From assembly GCA_947170725.1 (NCBI GenBank), contig CAMVUM010000016.1, forward strand, positions 1-64,000: DNA of 64,000 bases, given 5' to 3'. A program made the position numbers and the translations under genes. This stretch comes from an uncultured Prevotella sp. Its GTDB lineage: Bacteria; Bacteroidota; Bacteroidia; Bacteroidales; Bacteroidaceae. Under the pieces are notes generated by a model. That model made no database searches and had not been told where the DNA came from. It saw only the letters and a list, made by a program, of their open reading frames with translations. Of the stretch, positions 17,418-26,006 are shown in pieces (the stretch's first letter is position 1; every line of letters starts with the position of its first letter).

Positions 17418-18820
17418 TCAGCGTCCTCCTTTCCTTGATTGGTTTCAGAAGTCTGTTCCAGAGGAGTCTCTGACGGAGCCCCTTCGCTTGTTGCGGGAGA
17501 TTCCCCGGCTTCGGGGGCTGGTGCTACTTCCGTGGATTCGGTTTCAGCGTCAGCCATAGGCGTAGATTCTTCCGAAGCGGCATCTTCCGCAGGTTCGGAT
17601 TCTGAAGAATCGGCCGTAGGGGTAGCGGTGATATCGGCGGGAGCAGTCATGCTGCTGTCCGACGGAACAGCCGTGCTGCCGGAAAGGACAGCGGCTTCGC
17701 CCGACGGCGCCGTAATGGACAGGCTGTCAGAAGTGACGATACCGGATGACAGGCTGTCTGTGGTCAGAACCGTGCTTTCGGCCCGTGTCTTTGCTGCGGC
17801 CTTGGCTGCTTTGGCGTCGAGGCGGGCCTGACGTTTGCGCTCTTTCTCGGCCTGACGGGCCTGTGCTACTGCGGCGGCCTTGACACGATTGAGAGAGTCT
17901 GTCTCTATCTTCTTTATGCCCATGATTGAGTCATAGTGATGCCAGAAGTCCTTGCTGACAACAGCTGTAAGACTGTCGCTGTAACGCTTATCGGCAGCGG
18001 CTCTTTCTTTTGCGGCATAGATACTGTCAATGCGGTCTCTATATACTTGGTCGCAGTCATAGCGCCAACGATACTTCTTTGTGACAGGATAGCTTCCGAG
18101 ACGGTAAACGAATCCAACGTGGAGATCGCTTACTACGGGATGGACACCGCTCTGGGAGCGTTTCGTCACAGGATAGCAGTCGCTCTCACGGTCGTGGCGA
18201 TACTTGTCGTATGACGCAAAAGCCAGACCGGCGCTGACGCCGAGGTCGAAGTCGAGACTGTTGCCGTTCTTGAAAACGTATAAAGGTTTCACTATACCAT
18301 AAGTAAAACCGGCTGTGACGGCCGAGCCTTGATAGCCCTCCGAACCGAGGAGTTTGATTGAGTATTTGTTGTATGACAGATATGCGCCGCGATAGAAGAG
18401 CAGCCCGGGATGCTTCACACGGGTGCGGCGACACGAGAAAACACGGTCGATGAATCGTGTGTGTCTACTGACACCTTCGTCTCCTATCTGACGCGGCCGC
18501 CAGTAGTTCCGGAAATAGAGGCGGGCGCCCATAATGTTGTAGACAAGTCCGGATTTAAAGGTATTTTTGGTCTGCCAGTTATAGCGCAGATCCATACCTA
18601 CGGCCCAGCGGTTCCAGTTGGTGGAACGAACGTCAAACTCAACGCCGACATTTGGCGTTAGCAGAGTCCAATCAACCATATTGGTGTGAAACGAAAGCCG
18701 TTCGGCCAGAGACAGCGTATCTACCCGCATACTTTTATCTACACCCTGAGCCGAAACGGGAAGGGAGAAGGATAAATATATATACAGGCAAATTATGCCT
18801 TTCAAGTAACACAATCTCAC
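17414..18820 (-). CDS. DUF3575 barrel with long disordered C-terminal tail, first gene of the pilus operon
   Basis: 468 residues. The signal peptide ends LPVSAQG. The DUF3575 hallmark FHTNMVDWTLLTPNVGVEF lies at about residues 43-61, followed by barrel strands to about residue 255 (DLHVGFVYRLGSYP). After this comes a basic Ala/Lys/Arg-rich coiled-coil stretch (about 290-350), then some 115 residues rich in Ser, Thr, Ala, Pro and Glu. Usual DUF3575 proteins end after the barrel, so the tail is an extension that may reach through the periplasm. It is 4 bp overlapped by the DUF5119 gene. A likely promoter lies about 130 bp upstream. Confidence 0.8.
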   Translation of the reverse strand: MRLCYLKGIICLYIYLSFSLPVSAQGVDKSMRVDTLSLAERLSFHTNMVDWTLLTPNVGVEFDVRSTNWNRWAVGMDLRYNWQTKNTFKSGLVYNIMGARLYFRNYWRPRQIGDEGVSRHTRFIDRVFSCRRTRVKHPGLLFYRGAYLSYNKYSIKLLGSEGYQGSAVTAGFTYGIVKPLYVFKNGNSLDFDLGVSAGLAFASYDKYRHDRESDCYPVTKRSQSGVHPVVSDLHVGFVYRLGSYPVTKKYRWRYDCDQVYRDRIDSIYAAKERAAADKRYSDSLTAVVSKDFWHHYDSIMGIKKIETDSLNRVKAAAVAQARQAEKERKRQARLDAKAAKAAAKTRAESTVLTTDSLSSGIVTSDSLSITAPSGEAAVLSGSTAVPSDSSMTAPADITATPTADSSESEPAEDAASEESTPMADAETESTEVAPAPEAGESPATSEGAPSETPLEQTSETNQGKEDAE

Positions 18821-19299
18821 AGTTTACACATTAAAATTATACATATAGAGCAGGTATTAACACAACACACATTAACCGTTAGATTATCATTATGGTGGTG
18901 TCCAACCGCAATTTTTCAATTCTTATACTTGTCATTTTTTCAAATTACGCAGCAAAAGTAATTAAAAAATCTTTCATTTACCCCCCTAAATAGTTATTAT
19001 ATGTTAATATGATAAGAATATGGGTTTTTTGCTAATATCAAGGATTAAATGTTATTGTGTGTTGCAGCCGGAAAGTCCCACCCGATCTACCCAAACGGGA
19101 TGAGCCAGCATATTTTCCAGAAAGAGAAGTTCTACACGGCGTGTATAGAAATACAAATGAAGCACACTGCAACGAGAAATATATCCCTACAGTAGCCTCA
19201 TTCGTATTTTAGTTCACCAACAGCATGAACTCCCTTCATCCACTCAGCCACTCCTCTTTGGGAAGACATGGTGGGCATTCGGGAATTTCACACCCCCTC
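18821..19299. other. Leader region of the pilus operon, no gene seen
   Basis: 479 bp between the pilus operon start and the rseP stop. The half near the operon is A/T rich and carries a -7-like element. The rest has no ORF or repeat that I can support, and I found no inverted-repeat pair that would mark an invertible promoter. Confidence 0.5.
18953..18960 (-). promoter_or_regulatory. Probable Bacteroidetes -7 element for the pilus operon
   Basis: On the minus strand this reads TACTTTTG, matching TAnnTTTG. No good TTTG -33 box is found 19 bp upstream, so the promoter may be weak or need an activator. The implied leader is about 125 nt. Confidence 0.4.
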
Positions 19300-20664
19300 T
19301 CAGAACACTTTAAACCAGCGCAGAATATCGTTGAGATTGGCTACGACCATGAGCAGAATCAGGATGGCGAAACCAACATATTCGGCCCGCAACATGAAAT
19401 TCTCACTCGGTTTGCGACGCGTAATGACCTCGTAGAGCAGGAAGAGGACATGGCCGCCGTCGAGCGCCGGGATAGGCAGGATGTTCATGAAGGCGAGAAT
19501 GATGCTCAGGAATGCTGTCATTTTCCAGAACTGATACCAGTCCCACGTACCGGGGAACAGGCTTCCTATTGTTCCGAATCCGCCTATCGACTTGGCACCG
19601 TCAGACGTAAACACGTACTTCATGTCGTCAACATAGCCGGCCAACACGCCGAGGCCATAGCTGACACCGGCCGGGAAACTCTCAAAGAAACCGTATTCTC
19701 GCGTGACGGAAGTATAGTTAGGGAACTTGGGGACAAAGCCGAGCTTCAACTCCGGCGATAGCACGACAGTGGCAGTGTCTCTCACTCCGGCACGCTCTGT
19801 TATGACAACAGAAGTACGCACGCGGAGGCTGTCAGCCGGTGTCGTGACCGTAGCCAGAACGTCGGAGAGGCATCCTATTTCGTTCTTCACATCATTGTAA
19901 GAATCAATAAGTTTTCCATTGAAAGCGACAATACGGTCGCCCTTCAACGCTCCCGTCACGTCCAGCGCACCTCCGGGAATGATGCTGTCAATCTCTGACG
20001 AAATAAATTTCTCAACAAACATCGGTTTGCTTCTCAGCATGTCAAGCATATTGATTTCACCGGGCAGGGTGATAGTCATTGGCTTTCCGTCACGGATGAT
20101 GTCTGCACGTGTGGCCTTTGACAGGTCACGGAACATGTCAACACCAAACTCCTTGAACTCTCCATTTTCAGTTCCTACGAGGATGTCGCCGTCACGGAAA
20201 CCGAGGGCCTTCGCCTCGCTGTTGAACTTCATTCCACCGGTCATGTTCTTCGTGGGAACATAGGTGTCGCCCCATGTAAAGAGCAACATGGAATAGATGA
20301 ACAGGGCAAGCAGGAAATTGACAAGCACACCGCCTATCATGACCAGCAGGCGCTGCCATGCGGGCTTGGCCCGGAATTCCCACGGCTGGACGGGCTGTTT
20401 CATCTGATCGGTGTCAAACGATTCGTCAATCATGCCGGCAATCTTGCAATAGCCGCCCAATGGCAGCCAGCCCATGCCATAGGTTGTGTCGCTCTTCTTC
20501 GGCTTGAACTCGAAGAGATGGAACCAAGGGTCGAAGAACAGGTAGAACTTCTCCACACGGATGCCGAAAAGACGGGCAAAGAGGAAATGGCCGCCTTCGT
20601 GCAACAGCACCAGAATGGATATTGCAAGCATGAACTGCAGTGTCTTTATGAGAAAGATTTCCAT
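19300..20664 (-). CDS. rseP: RseP-family site-2 zinc metalloprotease
   Basis: 454-residue intramembrane protease that cleaves membrane-anchored regulators and leftover signal peptides. The zinc motif HEGGH is at residues 22-26 in the first membrane segment, and the second metal-ligand motif NILPIPALDGGH lies near the C-terminus. A long periplasmic region between them contains a PDZ-like segment (GALKGDRIVAFNGKLIDS). All catalytic residues are present and the length is normal. It follows dxr with a 148-bp gap filled by A/T-rich inverted repeats, a common gene order in Bacteroidales. Confidence 0.93.
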   Translation of the reverse strand: MEIFLIKTLQFMLAISILVLLHEGGHFLFARLFGIRVEKFYLFFDPWFHLFEFKPKKSDTTYGMGWLPLGGYCKIAGMIDESFDTDQMKQPVQPWEFRAKPAWQRLLVMIGGVLVNFLLALFIYSMLLFTWGDTYVPTKNMTGGMKFNSEAKALGFRDGDILVGTENGEFKEFGVDMFRDLSKATRADIIRDGKPMTITLPGEINMLDMLRSKPMFVEKFISSEIDSIIPGGALDVTGALKGDRIVAFNGKLIDSYNDVKNEIGCLSDVLATVTTPADSLRVRTSVVITERAGVRDTATVVLSPELKLGFVPKFPNYTSVTREYGFFESFPAGVSYGLGVLAGYVDDMKYVFTSDGAKSIGGFGTIGSLFPGTWDWYQFWKMTAFLSIILAFMNILPIPALDGGHVLFLLYEVITRRKPSENFMLRAEYVGFAILILLMVVANLNDILRWFKVF

Positions 20665-20666
20665 AT

Positions 20667-20833
20667 TTTGAATTATGAGTTTTGAATTACGAGTTAAGAG
20701 TTGTCGGCCTCAGGCCGATGTTGAATTATTTGATTGTGAATTGCCGGGGAGTAACACATAAATCACGAATTTTGAGTTTGAACTATAAGTTGCGGACCGA
20801 GGGTCCACAACTTTATAATTCATAATTCATAAT
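20667..20833. repeat. A/T-rich inverted repeats between dxr and rseP
   Basis: The block contains gaattacgagtt- and ttataattcataatt-type words arranged as hairpins, including TCGGCC-tca-GGCCGA and AACTATAAGTTG paired with CAACTTTATAATT. The same word family forms the palindrome between pta and ackA at 35347-35425. The end overlaps the last bases of dxr. Confidence 0.65.
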
Positions 20834-22000
20834 TTGCGTCGCAACCTTTCTCGCTTCGTGGTCGGTGGCAACGTAGGTGTCGTATGTCGGGGCGGCGGCG
20901 AAGGATACGCGCGACATTGTCTTCTCTATGATTTCGCTCATCTGGAGGAAGCTGCAACGATCTTCGAGGAAACCGCGGTTGACAACCTCGTTGGCGGCGT
21001 TGACAATGCATGGCATGTTGCCGCCACGGCGGATGGCTTCAAAGGCCAGGGCCAGACAGCGGAACTTCTCCAGGTCGGGACGGAAAAACTCCAACGGCCG
21101 GGAGAAAAGGTCGAGACGCTCTGACGAAAGGCTTAGACGATTGGGATAGGAAAAGGCATACTGGATTGGAAGCCGCATGTCGGGCACTCCGAGTTGGGCC
21201 TTGACGGCTCCGTCGCGGAACTGGACGGCACTGTGTACGATGGACTGGGGATGTACAAGAACCTCGATGCGGTCGGCCTCAACACCGAAGAGCCATTTGG
21301 CCTCTATAACCTCGAAGCCTTTGTTCATCATCGTAGCACTGTCTATGGTAATCTTCGCTCCCATGTCCCACGTGGGATGACGGAGGGCATCGGCCTTGGT
21401 GACGGTAGCCAGCTGATCTATGGTGTAGTTGCGGAACGGTCCGCCCGAAGCTGTGAGGAGGATTTTCTCTATCTCGTTGTCACCCTCACCGGCAAGGCAC
21501 TGGAAAATAGCCGAATGCTCGCTGTCAACGGGAAGGATGGGGGTACGGTAACGCGACGCCAGCTCACAGATCAGTTCTCCTGCCACGACGAGCGTTTCCT
21601 TGTTCGCCAGACAGATGGTCTTGCGAGCCTTGATGGCATGGATGGTCGGCGAAAGGCCGGCAAAGCCCACCATGGCCGTAAGCACCATGTCAATCGGGCC
21701 TGCCTCAACAATCTCGTCTATGGCCTTGGCACCGGCATAGACTTTTATGTCCGGCTCGCTATCTAACAATGCTTTCAACTCGTCATAGCGGTCTTCATTG
21801 GCTATGACAACGGCGGCAGGCTTGAACCGGCGGGCCTGCTCTGCGAGCAATTCCACACGGTTGTTGGCCGTGAGACAGTAGACTTCATACATGTCCGGAT
21901 GCTCCGCGATGACCTGCAGGGCCTGCGTACCGATGGAACCTGTAGAGCCGAGTATGGCGATCTGCTTCCTTGGAGCTTCGGATGGTTGTTGATGTGTCAT
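20813..22000 (-). CDS. dxr: 1-deoxy-D-xylulose-5-phosphate reductoisomerase
   Basis: 395 residues. It converts DXP to MEP with NADPH, the committed step of the MEP isoprenoid pathway. The N-terminal NADPH fold has GSTGSIGTQALQVI. The metal and substrate regions PVDSEHSAIFQCL, LTASGGPFRNY and VHPQSIVHSAVQF are intact. The C-terminal MNYEL is encoded inside the start of an A/T-rich repeat, so its last residues may be repeat-derived. It follows rimM after a 338-bp gap holding a dispersed element. Confidence 0.95.
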   Translation of the reverse strand: MTHQQPSEAPRKQIAILGSTGSIGTQALQVIAEHPDMYEVYCLTANNRVELLAEQARRFKPAAVVIANEDRYDELKALLDSEPDIKVYAGAKAIDEIVEAGPIDMVLTAMVGFAGLSPTIHAIKARKTICLANKETLVVAGELICELASRYRTPILPVDSEHSAIFQCLAGEGDNEIEKILLTASGGPFRNYTIDQLATVTKADALRHPTWDMGAKITIDSATMMNKGFEVIEAKWLFGVEADRIEVLVHPQSIVHSAVQFRDGAVKAQLGVPDMRLPIQYAFSYPNRLSLSSERLDLFSRPLEFFRPDLEKFRCLALAFEAIRRGGNMPCIVNAANEVVNRGFLEDRCSFLQMSEIIEKTMSRVSFAAAPTYDTYVATDHEARKVATQIMNYEL

Positions 22001-22338
22001 ATATCGTTTTTTATCAGGAATGGTTCAAGGAGAAGGAGGAGCGTGTAGGGAGGAAGGAGAAATGCTTTCGCGAATGATTGGGTCGCAAACCATATAATTC
22101 TTGTGGGGACATAGCTTTGCGATGTTTATTGAATATCAATTCCATTTACATCAGCGTGCCAAAGGCACATACCTACAATTTCATGATTTTGCTACACTAT
22201 CCGACATCAGCTTTCAACCTTCAATCGTCCACTTTCATCTTAAGAAGGAACGGCGGCGGCCAATTATCCGCTTCGCTCATAAACACGTCTTCAGTCTTCA
22301 TTCCTTATTCTTCATTTTCATTCTTCACTATTCATTTT
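22001..22338. repeat. rimM-dxr gap with 72-bp terminal-inverted-repeat element, copy B
   Basis: The element is at about 22103-22192: GTGGGGACATAGCTTTGCGATG, an A/T-rich middle, then CGTGCC-AAA-GGCACAT and ACCTAC, with the conserved downstream GATTTTGC. The rest of the gap is A/T-rich DNA with no gene that I can support. Confidence 0.75.
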
Positions 22339-22839
22339 CTACAGTCCTTCCGGGAGGCGCATCACAATCTTCCTGGCGGACGTATCGACATCCTCAATGA
22401 GTTCGGCGGCGGCTGGAATCAGCCGGCCGTCTTCCATCTCAAACAGCGTGTTGATGGTAGAGTCGTCCACGGAAGCTATGCGCCCGACGTCGCGGCCGGT
22501 TGCGGAATCAACGATTTCGAATCCGGCGATGGCGGCGTAGGACAGCGTTCCGGCGTCGCTCTCCGCCAAGTCGCGCGGGAAGTAGACTTCACATCCAGTC
22601 AGTTCGGCGGCACGCTCCTGCGTGTCGATGTCGCAGAACTTGATCAGCGCCGTCTCTTCACTGCGGAAACGATATTCCTCCATGAAAAACGGCACCATGA
22701 TGCCATCTATCCGCAGGATAAGATAATCGCAGTCCGTTCGGTCGAAGATGTCGTCGGTGAAGTGCATCGACACCTCGCCCTTAACACCGTGGGGCTTGCC
22801 CAGCTTTCCTATTTTATATATATCCTCTTCCCGTATCAT
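22339..22839 (-). CDS. rimM: 16S rRNA processing protein RimM
   Basis: 166 residues. It assists maturation of the 30S subunit head, binding ribosomal protein S19. The N-terminal RimM domain has IGKLGKPHGVKGEVSMHF, and the C-terminal PRC-barrel-like domain includes FEIVDSATGRDVGRI and ends IVMRLPEGL. Its ATG overlaps the murA stop by 4 bp (ATGA), so the two are coupled. Length is normal. Confidence 0.93.
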   Translation of the reverse strand: MIREEDIYKIGKLGKPHGVKGEVSMHFTDDIFDRTDCDYLILRIDGIMVPFFMEEYRFRSEETALIKFCDIDTQERAAELTGCEVYFPRDLAESDAGTLSYAAIAGFEIVDSATGRDVGRIASVDDSTINTLFEMEDGRLIPAAAELIEDVDTSARKIVMRLPEGL

Positions 22840-24143
22840 AACTCCCTCATTATGCTTGCTCCGAGTTGTCCCAGACGCGCCTCAATGTCCTCATATCCGC
22901 GGTCAATCTGCTCGATGTTTTCTATCCGGCTCGTACCTTCCGCGCTCATTGCTGCTATCAGCAGGGCTATTCCGGCACGGATGTCGGGGCTCGCCATGCG
23001 TCCCGCACGGAGGCGAATATTTCGGTCGTGGCCCACGACGACGGCACGGTGGGGGTCACAGAGGATTATCTGTGCTCCCATGTCTATCAGCTTGTCCACA
23101 AAGAACAGGCGGCTCTCGAACATTTTCTGATGGAACAGAACGCTGCCGCGAGCCTGCGTGGCAACGACGATGAGCACCGAAAGTAGGTCGGGCGTCAGCC
23201 CGGGCCAAGGTGCGTCGGCCAGTGTCATGATGGTGCCGTCGATGAAAGAATCAATCTGGTAGTGGTCCTGACGCGGGATGATGAGGTCGTCGCCCTCCAC
23301 GTCAATCTTCACGCCAAGGCGGCGGAAAGCGTCGGGGATGATTCCGAGGTTGCGCAGCGACACGTCCTTTATGCGTATGCCGTCGCCCACCATGGCGGCC
23401 ATGCCGATGAACGAGCCGACCTCAATCATATCGGGCAGGATATGGTGGGCCGTTCCGTGAAGAGCTGTGACGCCGACGATGGTCAACAGATTTGAGCCGA
23501 TTCCGCTGATCTGCGCTCCCATGCGGTTGAGCATGTGGCATAGCTGCTGGATATATGGCTCGCAGGCGGCGTTATATATGGTAGTGGTTCCCTCGGCCAT
23601 GACGGCTGCCATGATGATATTGGCCGTTCCGGTCACTGACGCCTCGTCCAGCAGCATGTAGCAGCCGCGCAGCCGTTCGGCTCCGATTTCGTAGACGTCG
23701 CGTCCGCTGACATGGCGGAAGTCCGCACCGAGATAGCGGAAGCCGAGGAAATGGGTGTCCAGACGGCGGCGACCGATCTTGTCACCGCCAGGTTTGGTGA
23801 TGACGGCCTTGCCGAAGCGGGCCAACAGTGGACCTATCATGAGCACCGAGCCGCGAAGCGAAGCACACTTACGGACAAACTCATCGCTTTCAAGATAGTC
23901 AAGGTTTATGTCGCCGGCACGGAACATATATTCACCGTGACCGCGATGATCAACCGTGACGCCGATGTCGCTGAGCAGTCTTATCAGATTATGGACGTCA
24001 AGAATTTCAGGGATGTTAGATATCGTCACCTCGTCTGCCGTGAGCAGCGAGGCACATATCACTTCCAGAGCCTCGTTCTTGGCGCCTTGCGGCTTTATCG
24101 TTCCGCTCAGCGGATGTCCGCCTTCTATTATGAATGAAGCCAT
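22836..24143 (-). CDS. murA: UDP-N-acetylglucosamine 1-carboxyvinyltransferase
   Basis: 435 residues from the ATG giving MASFIIEGGHPLSG. The longer ORF in the track adds 53 low-complexity residues and is rejected. It transfers enolpyruvate from PEP to UDP-GlcNAc, the first committed peptidoglycan step. The substrate residues K22-N23 are in KPQGAKNEALE. The loop that carries the catalytic Cys in E. coli (GGC) reads PGGDKIG, with Asp122 in the Cys position. The Cys-to-Asp change keeps activity and blocks fosfomycin alkylation in other MurA enzymes. An 88-bp tandem repeat array lies upstream. Confidence 0.95.
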   Translation of the reverse strand: MASFIIEGGHPLSGTIKPQGAKNEALEVICASLLTADEVTISNIPEILDVHNLIRLLSDIGVTVDHRGHGEYMFRAGDINLDYLESDEFVRKCASLRGSVLMIGPLLARFGKAVITKPGGDKIGRRRLDTHFLGFRYLGADFRHVSGRDVYEIGAERLRGCYMLLDEASVTGTANIIMAAVMAEGTTTIYNAACEPYIQQLCHMLNRMGAQISGIGSNLLTIVGVTALHGTAHHILPDMIEVGSFIGMAAMVGDGIRIKDVSLRNLGIIPDAFRRLGVKIDVEGDDLIIPRQDHYQIDSFIDGTIMTLADAPWPGLTPDLLSVLIVVATQARGSVLFHQKMFESRLFFVDKLIDMGAQIILCDPHRAVVVGHDRNIRLRAGRMASPDIRAGIALLIAAMSAEGTSRIENIEQIDRGYEDIEARLGQLGASIMREL

Positions 24144-24225
24144 TTTTTCTTTTTTTATGATAGCCGTTGTAGCTGTAATAGCTATAACAGGAACTATGGG
24201 AGGTATTGGAATAATGAGAGGTTTG

Positions 24226-24535
24226 AGAGATACGGAGAACTGAGAGCTATCGGAGAACTGAGAACTGCCGTTACAGCAACAAGAGTAATCACACCTCTTC
24301 ACTCATCACTCTTAACTCTTACTTCAAATCGGAGCTATCGGAGAACTGAGAACTGCTGTTCCAACAACAAGAGTAATCACACCTCTTCACTCATCACTCT
24401 TAACTCTTACTTCAAATCGGAGCTATCGGAGAACTGAGAACTACTGTTCCAGCAACAAGAGTAATCACACCTCTTCACTCATCACTCTTAACTCTTACTT
24501 CAAGAGCCTCATCACTCTTACTTCAAGAGCCTCTT
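24226..24535. repeat. Tandem array, 3 x 88 bp, between DUF4290 gene and murA
   Basis: Units begin GAGCTATCGGAGAACTGAG at 24244, 24332 and 24420, exactly 88 bp apart. Each contains GAGTAATCACACCTCTTCAC, the same word that forms the arms of the element at 27199-27493. A partial unit precedes the array, and two short partial units (TCATCACTCTTACTTCAAGAG) follow it. Confidence 0.93.
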
Positions 24536-24537
24536 CC

Positions 24538-25146
24538 TTATTTCCTCCGTCTCCGTTTCTGGATGTCATTTCCGTCCATCGTCGGGATTTTATCAAACCT
24601 GAATGTGTTCAGGTCCAAACGGATCCGTCCTCCGGTGAGACGTTCCAGGTCTGCCGCCACACGTTCGTCATCTGCCGAGCCGTGTCCCCACGTGCTGAGG
24701 TCGCGCTTCATCTGGTTTGCCGTCATACGCGCCAATTCGTCGCGCTCCGGTCCTTCGGGCATCTCCATGAGCTTGGCGAACAGTCCTTCCATCAGTCGGC
24801 CGTAGTGGCGCAGATGGACACGTCCGTCCTGCGAAGGCAACTTCATAGGCTGCGGCTTGTTCAGGATTTTCTCCGCTTCGGCAACGTCGTAGGGCCATTG
24901 TATGTCGAGCTGCTTATGGCTCATTAGATAGAGGTGGTCCCACAACGTGCGCTCATAGTCGGAATTATCGCGTAGCTGCGGTACCTTCGTCCCCATAAGC
25001 CTCACTATGGTCTCGGCACACTGCTGACGCGCCTGTCTGTCCGACAGACTCACGGCATGGTCGACCATCTTCTGTATCTCTCTGCCGTATTCTGGCATCA
25101 TCAGCGGTTCACGCTGAGTGTTATAATCTAATCCGTTGATTTCCAT
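24538..25146 (-). CDS. DUF4290 domain protein
   Basis: 202 residues from the ATG giving MEINGLDYNTQREPLMMPEYGR, 20 bp after the tsaB stop. The track's longer start runs back into tsaB and is rejected. The opening is the hallmark of DUF4290, a Bacteroidota-only family of unknown function. The protein looks soluble and helical, with a conserved WDHLYLMSHKQLDIQWPY segment and a basic end KRRRRK. Its steady position between tsaB and murA in this phylum suggests a core cellular role. Confidence 0.88.
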   Translation of the reverse strand: MEINGLDYNTQREPLMMPEYGREIQKMVDHAVSLSDRQARQQCAETIVRLMGTKVPQLRDNSDYERTLWDHLYLMSHKQLDIQWPYDVAEAEKILNKPQPMKLPSQDGRVHLRHYGRLMEGLFAKLMEMPEGPERDELARMTANQMKRDLSTWGHGSADDERVAADLERLTGGRIRLDLNTFRFDKIPTMDGNDIQKRRRRK

Positions 25147-25166
25147 TTCTTGTTCTTTAAAGGGAT

Positions 25167-25859
25167 TCAGAGGAGTTTCCGCGGCGTCTTTGCCACAAAG
25201 TCCTTCAGATAGAAGGGAACGAAATAGGCCACATCCTCTGTCTTGCCTGCGGCCATGCGCTTTTCGGCCAGCGGCTGCATCCAGCGGGCCAGCGGTTCGA
25301 TGCCCTCTATCAGACGGGCGTTGGGATGGGCAATAACGTCCATACATTTTGCCGCACCGTTGCCAAAGAAATAGACGGGATGGCTATCCAGCAGGCTGCG
25401 GTAGGTATCACCGTCGACAACATCGGCACTAATCTCACGCACAGGTCGCAACGCCCGGTCGTAGACTCCGGCGTAGACCTCCATGCGGCGGGCGTCAAGC
25501 ATAGGGCACAGCAGTGCGTCCTCCTCCAGCTCATCGTGGCCGAGAAGAACCGGAACGCAGAGCAGTTCGTGGGTGGGAACGGCTATCAGACTCACACCAC
25601 GGCCGTAGCAGATGCCTTTGGCCATGGACACGCCTATACGCAGACCCGTGTAAGACCCGGGGCCGCTGCTGACGGCCACGGCGTCAAGCGTCAGACCGCT
25701 GCTGTCGATAAATGTCAGCGCCTCGTCAACAAACACTCCAAGTTGCACCGAATGATTTGGACCACTGTGGTCCTCACGGTTCATCAGACATCCGCCGTCA
25801 TGACTCACAGCCACCGAACAGACGTCGGTGCTGGTCTCGATATGTAAGATACACGACAT
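25167..25859 (-). CDS. tsaB: tRNA N6-threonylcarbamoyladenosine synthesis protein TsaB
   Basis: 230 residues of the ASKHA fold. TsaB partners TsaD/TsaE in making t6A37 on ANN-reading tRNAs. Diagnostic motifs are ILHIETSTDVCSVAV at the start, HSGPNHS, and VSSGPGSYTGLRIGVSMAKG (about residues 63-82). Length and ends are normal. It is the first gene of the tsaB-DUF4290-murA-rimM-dxr-rseP run. Confidence 0.93.
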   Translation of the reverse strand: MSCILHIETSTDVCSVAVSHDGGCLMNREDHSGPNHSVQLGVFVDEALTFIDSSGLTLDAVAVSSGPGSYTGLRIGVSMAKGICYGRGVSLIAVPTHELLCVPVLLGHDELEEDALLCPMLDARRMEVYAGVYDRALRPVREISADVVDGDTYRSLLDSHPVYFFGNGAAKCMDVIAHPNARLIEGIEPLARWMQPLAEKRMAAGKTEDVAYFVPFYLKDFVAKTPRKLL

Positions 25860-25904
25860 ACAGATATATTATATATAATGTGCGGTATTATTGGTTTTAA
25901 GTTG

Positions 25905-25912
25905 CAAAAATA
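25905..25912 (-). promoter_or_regulatory. Probable -7 element for the tsaB operon
   Basis: The minus strand reads TATTTTTG (TAnnTTTG), about 46 bp before the tsaB start. No clear TTTG -33 box is present at the usual distance. Confidence 0.4.
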
Positions 25913-26006
25913 CTTAATTTTTCCGTCACTACGCACTATTTAACAGGAATTATAATAAAAATCGCCATCATGGAGCTGGCATGGAAACTGTCGTGAAGTT
26001 TATTAC

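Noticed and set aside
18821-19299. Invertible promoter for the pilus operon
   Set aside because: Phase-variable inversions are common at such loci, but I could not find a pair of inverted repeats flanking the promoter and no invertase gene is present in the window.
22078-23130. 350-codon plus-strand ORF spanning the rimM-dxr gap
   Set aside because: Mostly antisense to rimM and murA. The part in the gap translates the dispersed element.
24144-24302. N-terminal 53-residue extension of MurA in the ORF track
   Set aside because: It is low-complexity (IPIPPIVPVIAITATTAII) and derived partly from the repeat array. MASFIIEGGHPLSG is the normal MurA start.
24244-24535. CRISPR array
   Set aside because: Whole 88-bp units are repeated without unique spacers, and there are no cas genes nearby.
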